A DNA stretch of 64,000 nt from Bacteroidales bacterium (GTDB taxonomy: Bacteria > Bacteroidota > Bacteroidia > Bacteroidales > FEN-979), in assembly GCA_025355465.1 (NCBI GenBank), contig JANXZO010000002.1, positions 1 to 64,000 of the forward strand. Reading direction: 5' to 3'. The notes beneath the pieces were generated by a model. That model had not been told where the DNA came from. It saw only the letters and a list, made by a program, of their open reading frames with translations, and ran no database searches. Shown one piece after another: positions 52,942 through 61,118 of the stretch; position 1 is the stretch's first letter; the number at the start of each line of letters is the position of its first letter. The position numbers were made by a program, and so were the translations under genes.

Positions 52942-53916
52942 ATGGAGCAGATTGTGAGGCCGGTGGATCCGTTGTTGCTGGAGGCGGAGCTTACGGATAC
53001 GAAGTTTTTGCGCAACACCAACAACGGGCACAATAAGATCTATGTGTTCACGGCGCAGGATTCGCCAAACCTGATGCGGGAGGTGGGTCGGCTCCGCGAG
53101 ATCACTTTCCGCGATGCCGGGGGTGGTACGGGCAGGGAGATCGACATCGACGAATTCGACACCATGGAGGTTCCGTTTCACCAGCTTATCGTGTGGGATC
53201 CGCAGGAAAAGGAGATTGTGGGCGGATACCGGTTTATTCATGGCCGCGACATCCCCTGCGACACACGCGGTTGCATCCACAGTGCCACCGCCGAACTGTT
53301 TGAGTTTTCCAGCCGCTTCGTACGCGACTTCCTCCCCATCAGCATCGAACTCGGCCGCTCCTTCGTGCAACCTAACTACCAGCCCACCGTCAACTTCCGC
53401 AAAGGAATGTACAGTCTCGACAACCTATGGGACGGTCTCGGCGCCATGATCATCGAAAACCCCGACGTGAAGTATTTCTTTGGCAAAATGACCATGTACC
53501 CCGACTATAACTGCATGGCCCGCGATACGGTGCTCTATTTCCTGCGCACCTTCTTCCCCGATAAGGAACGACTCATGATCCCGCGCGAACCGGTGCTTCC
53601 GGAAACGCCGGTGGAAAAGATCGCCCCGCTCTTTACCAAACCTACCTACGAGGAGAACTACAAAACCCTTGTACACGAAATCAAGAATCTCCACGAAAAC
53701 GTACCCCCGCTGGTGAACGCCTACATGAACCTCTCCCCCACCATGCGCACCTTTGGAACCGCCATCAACCACGACTTCGGCGAAGTGGAGGAGACCGGCA
53801 TCCTGATCTATATCGAAGACATCTACCCGCGTAAAAAAGAGCGTCACCTGCTCAGCTACATCGAACGGCTCTCCAACCTGAAGGGGCTTGGGTTGAGGTG
53901 GAGGAGGAGGAGGTAA
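52942..53916 (+). CDS. glsB: Glycine-lipid N-acyltransferase GlsB-like (GNAT/hemolysin family)
   Basis: 324 aa from the ATG at 52942, just after a strong ribosome-binding site. OlsB/GlsB-like acyl-ACP N-acyltransferase: TDTKFLRNTNNGHNKIYVFTAQD, MREVGRLREITFRDAGGGTG, WDPQEKEIVGGYRFI, ELGRSFVQPNYQP and the C-terminal family region. In Bacteroides, GlsB and the adjacent GlsA make N- and O-acylated glycine lipids needed for stress survival; the same pair is seen here. The last residues (GLGLRWRRRR) come from a GGAGGAGG run and may be a lengthened, repeat-derived tail. Confidence 0.85.
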   Translation: MEQIVRPVDPLLLEAELTDTKFLRNTNNGHNKIYVFTAQDSPNLMREVGRLREITFRDAGGGTGREIDIDEFDTMEVPFHQLIVWDPQEKEIVGGYRFIHGRDIPCDTRGCIHSATAELFEFSSRFVRDFLPISIELGRSFVQPNYQPTVNFRKGMYSLDNLWDGLGAMIIENPDVKYFFGKMTMYPDYNCMARDTVLYFLRTFFPDKERLMIPREPVLPETPVEKIAPLFTKPTYEENYKTLVHEIKNLHENVPPLVNAYMNLSPTMRTFGTAINHDFGEVEETGILIYIEDIYPRKKERHLLSYIERLSNLKGLGLRWRRRR

Positions 53917-53979
53917 TGTGGTGATGTGGTAATGCACGGATGCCCTTGTGCCCCTGTGCCCCTGTGACTTTTAACTAAG

Positions 53980-55023
53980 ATGGAAGAAATAACCGAAAAA
54001 CTGATTGACATAGAGGCGGTCATTGCTTCAAAAAACCCGAAGATCCTTAAGTGGATCCCGGAGTTTGTACTGAGGTATCTGAAGCGGATCATTCACCAGG
54101 ATGGGGTAAACGGCTACATCTGGCGGAACCGCCACCTCTCCGGTGTGCCTTTTGTGGAGGCGATCCTGAAGGAGTTTGGGGTGAAGGTTCGGGTGGTTAA
54201 TGCACGAATGCACGAATGCACGAATGCACAAATGAACGAATACATATTACCACATCACCACATTACCACATTAAAAACGGGAAGGTATATCATTGCCTGC
54301 AACCATCCGCTGGGGGGAATCGATGGCATGGCGCTGATGCAGGAGGTGGGAAGGGTGCGGCCCGATATCGTCTTCCCGGTGAATGACCTGCTGATGAATG
54401 TGCCCGGACTCCGTCCGCTCTTTATCCCCATCAACAAACACGGAAAGAACACCGAAAACGCCAGGATCATCGACGAAACCTTTGCCTCCGACAAGCTGGT
54501 GCTCTATTTCCCTGCCGGACTGGTGTCGAGGAAGATGAAACTTGTACCCTCCCCCAACCCCCTCCCTGCTGGCAGGGAGGGGGCGAGGGGGTGGGTAGAA
54601 GATACCCCCGGGAAGCCCGGCAGATATGTTATACGGGATCTGGAGTGGAAATCGACGTTTATCAAAAAGGCCCGGAAGTACCAGCGGGATGTGATCCCGG
54701 TGCACATCGACGGACGCAACAGCGAGTGGTTTTACAACCTGGCCCGCTGGCGCAAGAAGCTCGGGATCAGTGCCAACCTCGAGATGCTGTACCTGGTGGA
54801 CGAGATGGCCAAACAGTTCGGCAAAACCATCTCCCTCACCTTTGGCGAACCCATCCCCTTCTCCACCTTCGACAAATCCAAAACCGACACTCAATGGGCG
54901 GAATGGGTAAAGAATATTGTTTACGACTTACCTCAACTTTCACCTCACCCCCCTAACCCCTCTCCTGAAGGCGAGGGGGAGCGCTCATCACCACATTACC
55001 ACATTATCACATTAACACATTAA
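53980..55023 (+). CDS. glsA: Glycine-lipid O-acyltransferase GlsA-like, with repeat-derived insertions
   Basis: 347 aa. PlsC-type acyltransferase: the catalytic motif is in ACNHPLGGIDGMAL (His109, Asp115), a substrate region is LVLYFPAGLVSRKMK, and a later conserved part is VIPVHIDGRNSEWFYNLARWRKKLG. It adds the O-linked chain of glycine lipids after GlsB. Three stretches look foreign: residues 74-97 (from a GCACGAAT array plus CACATTAC octamers), residues 188-211 (from a GC-rich palindrome, between LVSRKMK and RYVIRDLEWKS) and the last 30 residues (another palindrome plus the octamer array). All keep the frame, so the gene seems expressed. Whether the enzyme still works is open. Confidence 0.83.
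   Translation: MEEITEKLIDIEAVIASKNPKILKWIPEFVLRYLKRIIHQDGVNGYIWRNRHLSGVPFVEAILKEFGVKVRVVNARMHECTNAQMNEYILPHHHITTLKTGRYIIACNHPLGGIDGMALMQEVGRVRPDIVFPVNDLLMNVPGLRPLFIPINKHGKNTENARIIDETFASDKLVLYFPAGLVSRKMKLVPSPNPLPAGREGARGWVEDTPGKPGRYVIRDLEWKSTFIKKARKYQRDVIPVHIDGRNSEWFYNLARWRKKLGISANLEMLYLVDEMAKQFGKTISLTFGEPIPFSTFDKSKTDTQWAEWVKNIVYDLPQLSPHPPNPSPEGEGERSSPHYHIITLTH
54199..54274. repeat. Tandem arrays inserted in frame in glsA
   Basis: Units of GCACGAAT (54203-54240) are followed by CACATCAC, CACATTAC and CACATTAA octamers (to 54274). The same units recur outside genes at 59230-59255 (inverse orientation) and 54992-55055. Confidence 0.8.
54546..54597. repeat. REP-like GC-rich palindrome inside glsA
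   Basis: The core at 54558-54583 is a perfect 12 bp inverted repeat (CCCCCTCCCTGC, centre TG, then its complement). An imperfect outer stem reaches ACCC at the left and GGGT at the right. It matches the palindrome cores at 59105-59130 and 60798-60821. Confidence 0.85.
54957..54978. repeat. REP-like palindrome in the 3' end of glsA
   Basis: CCCCTCTCCT and AGGCGAGGGG pair with one mismatch around a GA loop. Related to, but distinct from, the 54558 core. Confidence 0.6.
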
Positions 55024-55055
55024 CACATTAACACATTAACACATTACCACATTAA
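54992..55055 (+). repeat. Eight-copy CACATTAA octamer array before engB
   Basis: Eight head-to-tail octamers: CACATTAC, CACATTAT, five CACATTAA/CACATTAC and a last CACATTAA. The glsA stop codon lies inside it, and the array ends 2 bp before the engB ATG, where a ribosome-binding site would normally be. Confidence 0.9.
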
Positions 55056-55057
55056 CT

Positions 55058-55678
55058 ATGGTTCTCGAAAAAATTGAATTCCTCTGCAGCAGTCCGTCGT
55101 TGCGGGAGTGCCCGAAACAGGATGTTCCCGAATTCGCCTTCATCGGCCGTTCCAATGTTGGCAAATCCTCCCTCATCAACATGCTGGCCGGGGTTAAAGG
55201 ACTCGCCAAAGTCTCTGGCACCCCGGGAAAGACGCGGCTGATCAACCATTTTAAGGTGGTGAGCAAGGGGCGGGCAGAAGATACCTGGTTCCTTGTGGAT
55301 CTGCCCGGCTACGGATTTGCAAAACTCTCGAAGGAGCAGCGTGAAAAGTTCGAGGGGATGATCAGGAACTATCTCGAAAAACGCGAAACTCTGGTTTGTA
55401 CTTTCCTGCTCATCGATGCGCGGCTGGAACCGCAGTCCATCGACCTGGAGTTCATGAACTGGCTGGGCGACCGCGACATCTCGTTCATCATCCTCTTCAC
55501 CAAATGCGACAAGCTCTCAAAAACCAAACTCGACGCCAGCCTCAGGGATTACCAGAAAAAACTCTCGGAAACATGGTACGAACTCCCGCTGATCCTCCTC
55601 ACCAGCAGCGAAACAAAAACAGGCCGCGAAGATGTGCTGGGAAGTATCGACGAGATGCTGGTGCAGATCGGGAGTTAG
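55058..55678 (+). CDS. engB: Ribosome-biogenesis GTPase EngB/YsxC/YihA
   Basis: 206 aa. Circularly normal TrmE-Era-EngA-EngB GTPase: P-loop GRSNVGKSSLIN, G2/G3 in VSGTPGKTRLINHF and LVDLPGYGFAKLS, G4 in TKCDKLS. Needed for 50S assembly in many bacteria. The start is fixed by MVLEKIEFLCSSPSLRECPKQDVPEFAFIGRS. The upstream octamer array leaves no recognisable Shine-Dalgarno sequence, so expression may depend on coupling to glsA or on the A/T-rich repeat itself. Confidence 0.95.
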   Translation: MVLEKIEFLCSSPSLRECPKQDVPEFAFIGRSNVGKSSLINMLAGVKGLAKVSGTPGKTRLINHFKVVSKGRAEDTWFLVDLPGYGFAKLSKEQREKFEGMIRNYLEKRETLVCTFLLIDARLEPQSIDLEFMNWLGDRDISFIILFTKCDKLSKTKLDASLRDYQKKLSETWYELPLILLTSSETKTGREDVLGSIDEMLVQIGS

Positions 55679-55682
55679 GAAA

Positions 55683-56081
55683 TCACCGGAAACTCGCCTT
55701 CAACAAACTCCACAGCTTCGGATGAAGTTTGCCGGCACGCCGCTCCTGTCCTATCCTTTCGAAATATTTCCAGTAGATCCCTTCGCTCCCCTCGCGGATA
55801 AACAAACATTTACGGATGGCGGCCCTGGAGCGGGTGCGAAGATCCACCTGGTTTAACACCAGCAGTTCGCACTCCACGCACGGGATGGTGCGCTCAACCA
55901 CCTCCAGTATCTTTTCCAGGAGTTTATAATAATCGTGGTTCGGTTCCGTGTAGACCCATAACTCCAGGCTCTTCATGGACTTTAATGAGACCGCCTTGTC
56001 TGTAATCGCAAAAATAATGTACGGACAAGCTTCCTTCAACGCCCTGCGCAACTTCTCCAGCGGAACCAACGGCTCTGACAT
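55683..56081 (-). CDS. Degenerate nucleotidyltransferase-like protein
   Basis: 132 aa from the ATG at 56079-56081. The fold pattern resembles small MNT-type nucleotidyltransferases: a helix (LVPLEKLRRALKEACPYIIFAIT), strand, helix (YYKLLEKILEVVERTI), then CVECELLVLNQVDLRTRSRAAIRKCLFIRE, similar to the VVFLN ... GKILFIRD segment of the MntA-like protein at 61791. The catalytic GSx10DxD signature is absent (KSLELWVY stands where DxD should be), so it is probably inactive. No HepT-like partner adjoins it. It is convergent with engB (4 bp apart) and downstream of the carboxyltransferase genes. Confidence 0.65.
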   Translation of the reverse strand: MSEPLVPLEKLRRALKEACPYIIFAITDKAVSLKSMKSLELWVYTEPNHDYYKLLEKILEVVERTIPCVECELLVLNQVDLRTRSRAAIRKCLFIREGSEGIYWKYFERIGQERRAGKLHPKLWSLLKASFR

Positions 56082-56179
56082 AATGATACCTTTCACCTAA
56101 AGACAGATGCCCGGGGTGAAAGGTTGTAAGTGTAATAAAAGATTCTTGTGTTATCCCTGGGAGTTGATATCCTGCAGAT

Positions 56180-56494
56180 CTACTTGAGCTCCACCAGCAG
56201 CTGGCTCTTGGTAACCACGTCGCCTTGCTTCACGAAGATCTTCTTCACCGTGCCGCGGGTAAGGGCGAGCAGGTGGTTGTCCATCTTCATGGCCTGAAGA
56301 ACGAGCAGGCACTCCCCTTTCTTTACCTTATGCCCCTCCTTTACCAGCACTTTCATGATGGTTCCGGGAATGAAGGCGGTCACCTTGCGCGGATCGGGCG
56401 CGGTATAGGGTTTACGCTCGGCAAATTTCCGCGTCAGCGTGGTCCTGTAGGTGATCTCTTCAAACTTGAAGTCGGTGAATTGCAGGTCATCCAT
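56180..56494 (-). CDS. Biotin carboxyl carrier protein of an acyl-CoA carboxyltransferase
   Basis: 104 aa. Biotinyl domain with the AMKM motif (VLQAMKMDNHLLALTRG; Lys is the biotinylation site), preceded by a short linker region with TAPDPRKVTAFIPGTIMKVLVKEGHKVKKGE. It carries carboxybiotin to the carboxyltransferase subunit encoded upstream (56589-58136). The biotin carboxylase and any membrane decarboxylase subunit are not in the window, so propionyl-CoA carboxylase, methylmalonyl-CoA decarboxylase and transcarboxylase remain possible. Confidence 0.9.
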   Translation of the reverse strand: MDDLQFTDFKFEEITYRTTLTRKFAERKPYTAPDPRKVTAFIPGTIMKVLVKEGHKVKKGECLLVLQAMKMDNHLLALTRGTVKKIFVKQGDVVTKSQLLVELK

Positions 56495-56502
56495 TGGGCA
56501 AA

Positions 56503-56577
56503 AGTTAAGAGTTAGGAGTTAAGAGTTAAGAGTTAGGAGTTAAGAGTTAATCATTTTTAACTCTTAACTTTTAACTA
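56503..56577. repeat. GAGTTAA array ending in a perfect hairpin
   Basis: Seven-base units (GTTAAGA/GTTAGGA) run to 56550. The last units pair with their reverse complement: AGTTAAGAGTTAA (56538-56550), loop TCATTT, then TTAACTCTTAACT (56557-56569), a perfect 13 bp stem. It lies between the two carboxyltransferase genes and may change the ratio of their products. Confidence 0.8.
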
Positions 56578-56588
56578 AAAACTGTTAA

Positions 56589-58136
<1,548 letters not shown>

Positions 58137-58248
58137 GGGATCAGTCTTTAATTTACAAAGGAGTGCAAAGATAAGAAACAATTGACAATTGAAAATTGAA
58201 AATTGAAAACAGCTGTTTTGAGCGGTCGCCGTTCCCCTAAAACTCTCT

Positions 58249-58380
58249 TCTACCCACCCCAAACCCCATTTGGAATGTTTCTTCTACCCTCCCCAAACCC
58301 CTCCCTGATGGCACATAGGGGCTTATGCTTCTCAATTCACCCGAACAAATGTAAAATGTAAAATGGCAAAATTGTAAACT
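58249..58380. repeat. REP-like dispersed repeat, copy 1 (degraded) with partial duplicate
   Basis: GAATGTTTCTTCTACCC (58273-58289), a degraded palindrome (58298-58320), GCTTCTCAATTCAC and then AAAATG-type units. A second partial start (TTCTACCCACCCCAAACCCC) lies at 58249-58268. The 407 bp between 58136 and 58544 hold this repeat, an AATTGAAA array (58181-58208) and the brnT promoter, with no gene. Confidence 0.75.
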
Positions 58381-58520
58381 CACTAACTTAACTCATAATT
58401 CTTAACTCCTAACTCCTTTTGCTCCCCGAGCGAATTTACCTTGTGGCCTTGTCTTTGTACCTTTTCCTTCAATCATAAATCAAAATGAGCATTTATGGTG
58501 TAATAAAAGCACCTTTATTG

Positions 58521-58528
58521 TATATTTG
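58521..58528 (+). promoter_or_regulatory. -7 box for brnTA
   Basis: TATATTTG, 16 bp before the brnT ATG, so the leader is very short. BrnA antitoxins usually repress such promoters. Confidence 0.55.
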
Positions 58529-58543
58529 TAACAAAGTTTTGAT

Positions 58544-58813
58544 ATGAATTTCGAATTTGACGATCAGAAGAGTTGCTCAAATAAAGAAAAACATGGAATT
58601 GATTTCCAAGAGGCCCAGTATTTGTGGTTGGATCCAGCCAGGGTTATCATTCCAGCCAGGACTTTTAATGAAACCCGCTACCTGTTGATTGCGCGGTTTC
58701 ATGGAACTTTGTGGTCAGCGATATTCACTTTGAGGGGTGATGTCGTTAGAATTATATCAGTGCGTAAAACAAGACAAAATGAAAAAGCGATCTATCAACG
58801 CCGAGGAATTTGA
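58544..58813 (+). CDS. brnT: BrnT-family ribonuclease toxin
   Basis: 89 aa, usual size. Typical BrnT start (FEFDDQKSCSNKEKHGIDFQEAQYLWLDPARV) with the KHGI motif, then NETRYLLIARFHGTLWSAIFTLRGDVVRIISVRKTRQNE, the RIISxRKxxxxE end of the RelE-like fold. BrnT cleaves RNA and stops growth when its antitoxin is lost. Its 3' end overlaps brnA by 35 bp, the standard toxin-first order of this system. Confidence 0.9.
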   Translation: MNFEFDDQKSCSNKEKHGIDFQEAQYLWLDPARVIIPARTFNETRYLLIARFHGTLWSAIFTLRGDVVRIISVRKTRQNEKAIYQRRGI

Positions 58814-59021
58814 TGAACTGTTTGAACAGGGCGCAGATGTGACTGATTATCTGGCCATTGAAAAAGCGGAACGGCCGGGACTAAAACACCGTCGCGTTAG
58901 TGTCGATTTTCCTGCCTGGATGGTTCAGGAACTCGACAAAGAGGCTGAACGCATGGGAATTACCCGACAGTCGGTGATAAAATTCTGGATTTCAGAAAAA
59001 CTACATCCAACGACTGGATGA
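58779..59021 (+). CDS. brnA: BrnA-family antitoxin
   Basis: 80 aa from the ATG at 58779, inside the end of brnT. N-terminal toxin-binding part (MKKRSINAEEFDELFEQGADVTDYLAIEKAERPG) and C-terminal ribbon-helix-helix domain (HRRVSVDFPAWMVQELDKEAERMGITRQSVIKFWISEKL). Neutralises BrnT and represses the operon. A dispersed repeat starts 10 bp after its stop. Confidence 0.9.
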   Translation: MKKRSINAEEFDELFEQGADVTDYLAIEKAERPGLKHRRVSVDFPAWMVQELDKEAERMGITRQSVIKFWISEKLHPTTG

Positions 59022-59030
59022 AATTATAAT

Positions 59031-59191
59031 TTTCTTTCTTTTCGCTCAGGCCGGGCGGGCCATGTGCTGTTCATTTCTTGGAATGTTTCTTCTACCCATC
59101 CCAAGCCCCTCCCTGCTGGCAGGGAAGGGCTTGTGCTTCTCAATTCACAGGAATAAAATGGTAAAATGTAAAATGGCAAAATGGTAAAATC
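59031..59191. repeat. REP-like dispersed repeat, copy 2 (best-preserved)
   Basis: Order of parts: TTTCTTTCTTTTCGCTCAGGCCG, a variable spacer, TTGGAATGTTTCTTCTACCC, palindrome core (59105-59130, CCCCTCCCTGC/GCAGGGA), TGCTTCTCAATTCAC, then an AAAATGGTAAAATGGCAAAATGG-like array. Only the order is quoted here; each part also occurs in the copy at 60724-60876. It separates the ends of brnA and the convergent pair at 59260-59936. Confidence 0.85.
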
Positions 59192-59259
59192 GAATTGCCT
59201 TCACATCCGCACATCAGTGAATTCGCGCATTTGTGAATTCGTGCATTCGTGCATTATTT

Positions 59260-59598
59260 TTAAAGGTGCAGCCAATTATAAGCAGTGGAGTTGAGGGAGA
59301 TAAGTGCGGTAATCAGTTTTTTGTGGGCGGTGGAATCGTGGGTTAGGAAGATTTCACCCAGCATTTCGCGGAACCGCAGCAGCTCTTTTAAAAATCCCCG
59401 GGGAGGGTTGTCTTCGATCGTAAGGTCGGTCAGTTCAAAGGCTCTTTCCCAGGCATGCTCTGCATGGATGATCTCCTCTTTAAGCAAGGAATTCTGAGCA
59501 CGGTTCAATTCGTTGGCAATGGATAAAATTTGCTGAGAGCGTGGGTATCCATGCCATTTTTCAATCGTCATTCCCTTTTGATATACGAGTGGATACAT
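59260..59598 (-). CDS. Small protein paired with DUF5674-like gene, unknown
   Basis: 112 aa, mostly helical by eye: SQQILSIANELNRAQNSLLKEEIIHAEHAWERAFELTDLTIEDNPPRGFLKELLRFREMLGEIFL. No signal peptide, membrane segment or catalytic motif is seen. Its ATG shares one base with the upstream stop (TAATG), so the two proteins are made together. The compact coupled pair, in a stretch of toxin-antitoxin genes and bounded by dispersed repeats, looks like a toxin-antitoxin unit, but this is inference from layout only. I do not recognise the family. Confidence 0.7.
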   Translation of the reverse strand: MYPLVYQKGMTIEKWHGYPRSQQILSIANELNRAQNSLLKEEIIHAEHAWERAFELTDLTIEDNPPRGFLKELLRFREMLGEIFLTHDSTAHKKLITALISLNSTAYNWLHL

Positions 59599-59936
59599 TA
59601 CCGGAGCAGATTTTTGGTTATCTGTGCCATCTGGTCACGAATTCCCGGATCCAGGACTTCCATGCTCCTGTTGCCCTGTGAAGGCCTGATATTGATAAAT
59701 GAGGTAAACTCAAGAAAATCGCCCCCCAGCTTGTCTGGATACACATTCGCCCCCCAGAGGTTTTGCTGCGATGAACCCGATTCCAGCAACAGTCTTTCGA
59801 GGTCAGCATGCATATCCCCATCGATGGCAAGGATCTCCTCCGCTACATCAACCACTATTTTCATCATCTCGGTGTAATCGTGCTCACGCGACTCCCATAA
59901 GGATTGCAGAGAGGCAGGTTGGGTGATTATTTGCAT
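59598..59936 (-). CDS. DUF5674-like protein
   Basis: 112 aa from the ATG at 59934-59936. Regions: TEMMKIVVDVAEEILAIDGDMHADLERLLLESGSSQQNLWGANVYP and FLEFTSFINIRPSQGNRSMEVLDPGIRDQM, which match my memory of DUF5674 (assignment from memory, not searched). The strongly conserved-looking H-A-D-L-E, N-L-W-G and N-I-R-P-S-Q-G-N-R blocks suggest an active or binding site rather than a simple scaffold. First gene of a two-gene unit. Confidence 0.72.
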   Translation of the reverse strand: MQIITQPASLQSLWESREHDYTEMMKIVVDVAEEILAIDGDMHADLERLLLESGSSQQNLWGANVYPDKLGGDFLEFTSFINIRPSQGNRSMEVLDPGIRDQMAQITKNLLR

Positions 59937-59984
59937 GGTTCGGGTATGAGCGGGCAAAGATAAGGAAATGGCGAATTGCGAAAT

Positions 59985-60040
59985 TACTTTCTTTTGCTAC
60001 CACCGCCCCTCCCCCTGCCCCTCCCCATTCGGGGCGGGGA
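59985..60040. repeat. Composite of a TTTCTTTTGCTACC element and a GC-rich hairpin
   Basis: ACTTTCTTTTGCTACCACC (59985-60003) resembles the left half of the hairpin at 62659-62691. It runs into CCCCTCCCC/GGGGCGGGG (60018-60039), a 9 bp stem with one mismatch around ATTC. The 316 bp between 59936 and 60253 hold only this, an AAAATGG stretch (60078-60100) and the repeat at 60154-60238. Confidence 0.6.
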
Positions 60041-60153
60041 GTTAAGTCCCTGTCTTGTCCTAAAATAGGTTTACACTAAAAAGTGTAAAATGGTAAAATC
60101 GCAACTCTTAATTCCTAATTCTCCGCCGCCTGGCTTTTGCGGAATCTTCGCCG

Positions 60154-60238
60154 GGTGGGGGCCCCGTCGTAAAACCCTAAGGCATTTGAAAAAGAAATAA
60201 CGAAATAGCGAGGTAGCGAGGTAGCGAAAAAAATTCGT
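60154..60238 (+). repeat. 85 bp direct repeat before DUF4160/DUF2442, copy 1
   Basis: Starts GGGTGGGGGCCCCGT, then CCCTAAGGCATTTGAAAAAG and GCGAAATAGCGAGGTAGCGA-like units. The same sequence with few changes is at 61679-61760, also directly upstream of a two-gene unit. Confidence 0.85.
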
Positions 60239-60252
60239 ATATTTATGTCACT

Positions 60253-60489
60253 ATGCCTGAAATTTTCTGAATATATGGATTTGTGTTTTTCTTCTATGCA
60301 AATGAAGGGCAGGAACCTATTCATGTTCATGTCAGAAAAGCGGGTGGTTTTTCAAAATTCTGGATTAATCCGGTTGAACTCGATTTTTCTCAAGGGATGA
60401 AAATTTCCGATATTAAACAAGCTGAAGAACTTATTATTGAGCATCTGGACCTTATAATAACAAAGTGGAATGAAGTACATGGTAGCTGA
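60253..60489 (+). pseudogene. DUF4160 gene with an in-frame stop at codon 6
   Basis: From the ATG at 60253 the frame reads MPEIF-stop-IYGFVFFFYANEGQEPIHVHV, then RKAGGFSKFWINPVELDFSQGMKISDIKQAEELIIEHLDLIITKWNEVHGS. Family members begin MPEIxRxxGFxxFFYxNExxPxHVHV, so the TGA at 60268-60270 most likely replaces an arginine codon (CGA to TGA). The rest of the frame is intact and overlaps the DUF2442 gene by 20 bp, as expected. A GTG at 60283 could restart translation and give 68 aa. DUF4160/DUF2442 pairs look like toxin-antitoxin systems. Either recent inactivation or a short functional form is possible. Confidence 0.8.
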
Positions 60490-60721
60490 GCTATTGTTTA
60501 AGGCAACAAAAGCCTGGTACGAAGATGGAAGAATCTGCATCCTGCTTTCTGATAAAAAGGAGGTACGGTTTCCTATTGAATTGAATCCCAGGCTCAGGGA
60601 GGCGACAATTGAACAATTAAGCAATATTGAAATTATTTGCGCCGGAACCGGATTGCATTGGCCGGAACTCGATGAAGATCTCTCCATTACAGGTATTATT
60701 GAAGGACGTTTTTCTGCATAA
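60470..60721 (+). CDS. DUF2442 protein
   Basis: 83 aa. The DUF2442 pattern is plain: AWYEDGRICILLSDKKEVRFPIELNPRLREATIEQLSNIEIICAGTGLHWPELDEDLSITGIIEG, with G-x-G-L-H-W-P-x-L-D-E-D-L as the family end. Usually paired with DUF4160, and overlapping it here. Role not established; likely the partner in a two-gene regulatory or toxin-antitoxin unit. It is intact although its partner carries a stop codon. A dispersed repeat begins 3 bp after its stop. Confidence 0.88.
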   Translation: MKYMVAELLFKATKAWYEDGRICILLSDKKEVRFPIELNPRLREATIEQLSNIEIICAGTGLHWPELDEDLSITGIIEGRFSA

Positions 60722-60723
60722 TA

Positions 60724-60876
60724 TTCTTTCTTTTCGCTCAGGCCGAAGGACGTTTTTCTTGTCCAATTCTTTGAATGTTTCTTCTACCCACCCCAAACCC
60801 CTCCCTGCTGGCAGGGATGGGCTTCTTCTCACCGGAACAAAATGGTAAAATGTAAAATGGCAAAATGTAAGATGGG
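60724..60876. repeat. REP-like dispersed repeat, copy 3
   Basis: Same order of parts as 59031-59191: TTCTTTCTTTTCGCTCAGGCCG-type start, TTTGAATGTTTCTTCTACCC, palindrome (60798-60821), then an AAAATGG/AAAATGT array (60839-60870). The segment 60722-60998 has no gene. Confidence 0.85.
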
Positions 60877-60956
60877 AATATCGTAAACTCATAACTTTTC
60901 ACCCTTAACTCTTTTCCGGGGGTTCCAAAATTTTAAAGCAACCGGCTTTGATTTGT

Positions 60957-60964
60957 TACCTTTG
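60957..60964 (+). promoter_or_regulatory. -7 box for the DUF6933-like gene
   Basis: TACCTTTG. Transcription would start near 60971, which makes starts upstream of about 61000 unlikely. Confidence 0.5.
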
Positions 60965-61118
60965 AAAAATAATCGAGGTAAAATAGAGACTAAACCCGTT
61001 GACAATCACAAAAGGAGTATTACAGCTTCCGGGGGCGCCCCAAAAGATGGATATGCCGATGGTTGAGAAGGCTGATATTAAACCCAATGGGGATTTAGGA
61101 ACCAAAAAAAATAGCACC

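Noticed and set aside
54992-55055. Possible CRISPR array
   Set aside because: Units are 8 bp and directly adjacent with no unique spacers; no cas genes nearby.
55683-56081. Functional MntA antitoxin
   Set aside because: Lacks GSx10DxD and has no HepT partner.
59154-59191. AAAATGG tandem units considered as CRISPR-like or iteron origin
   Set aside because: Too short and A/T-rich, present in several spacers, and no replication-initiator gene is near.
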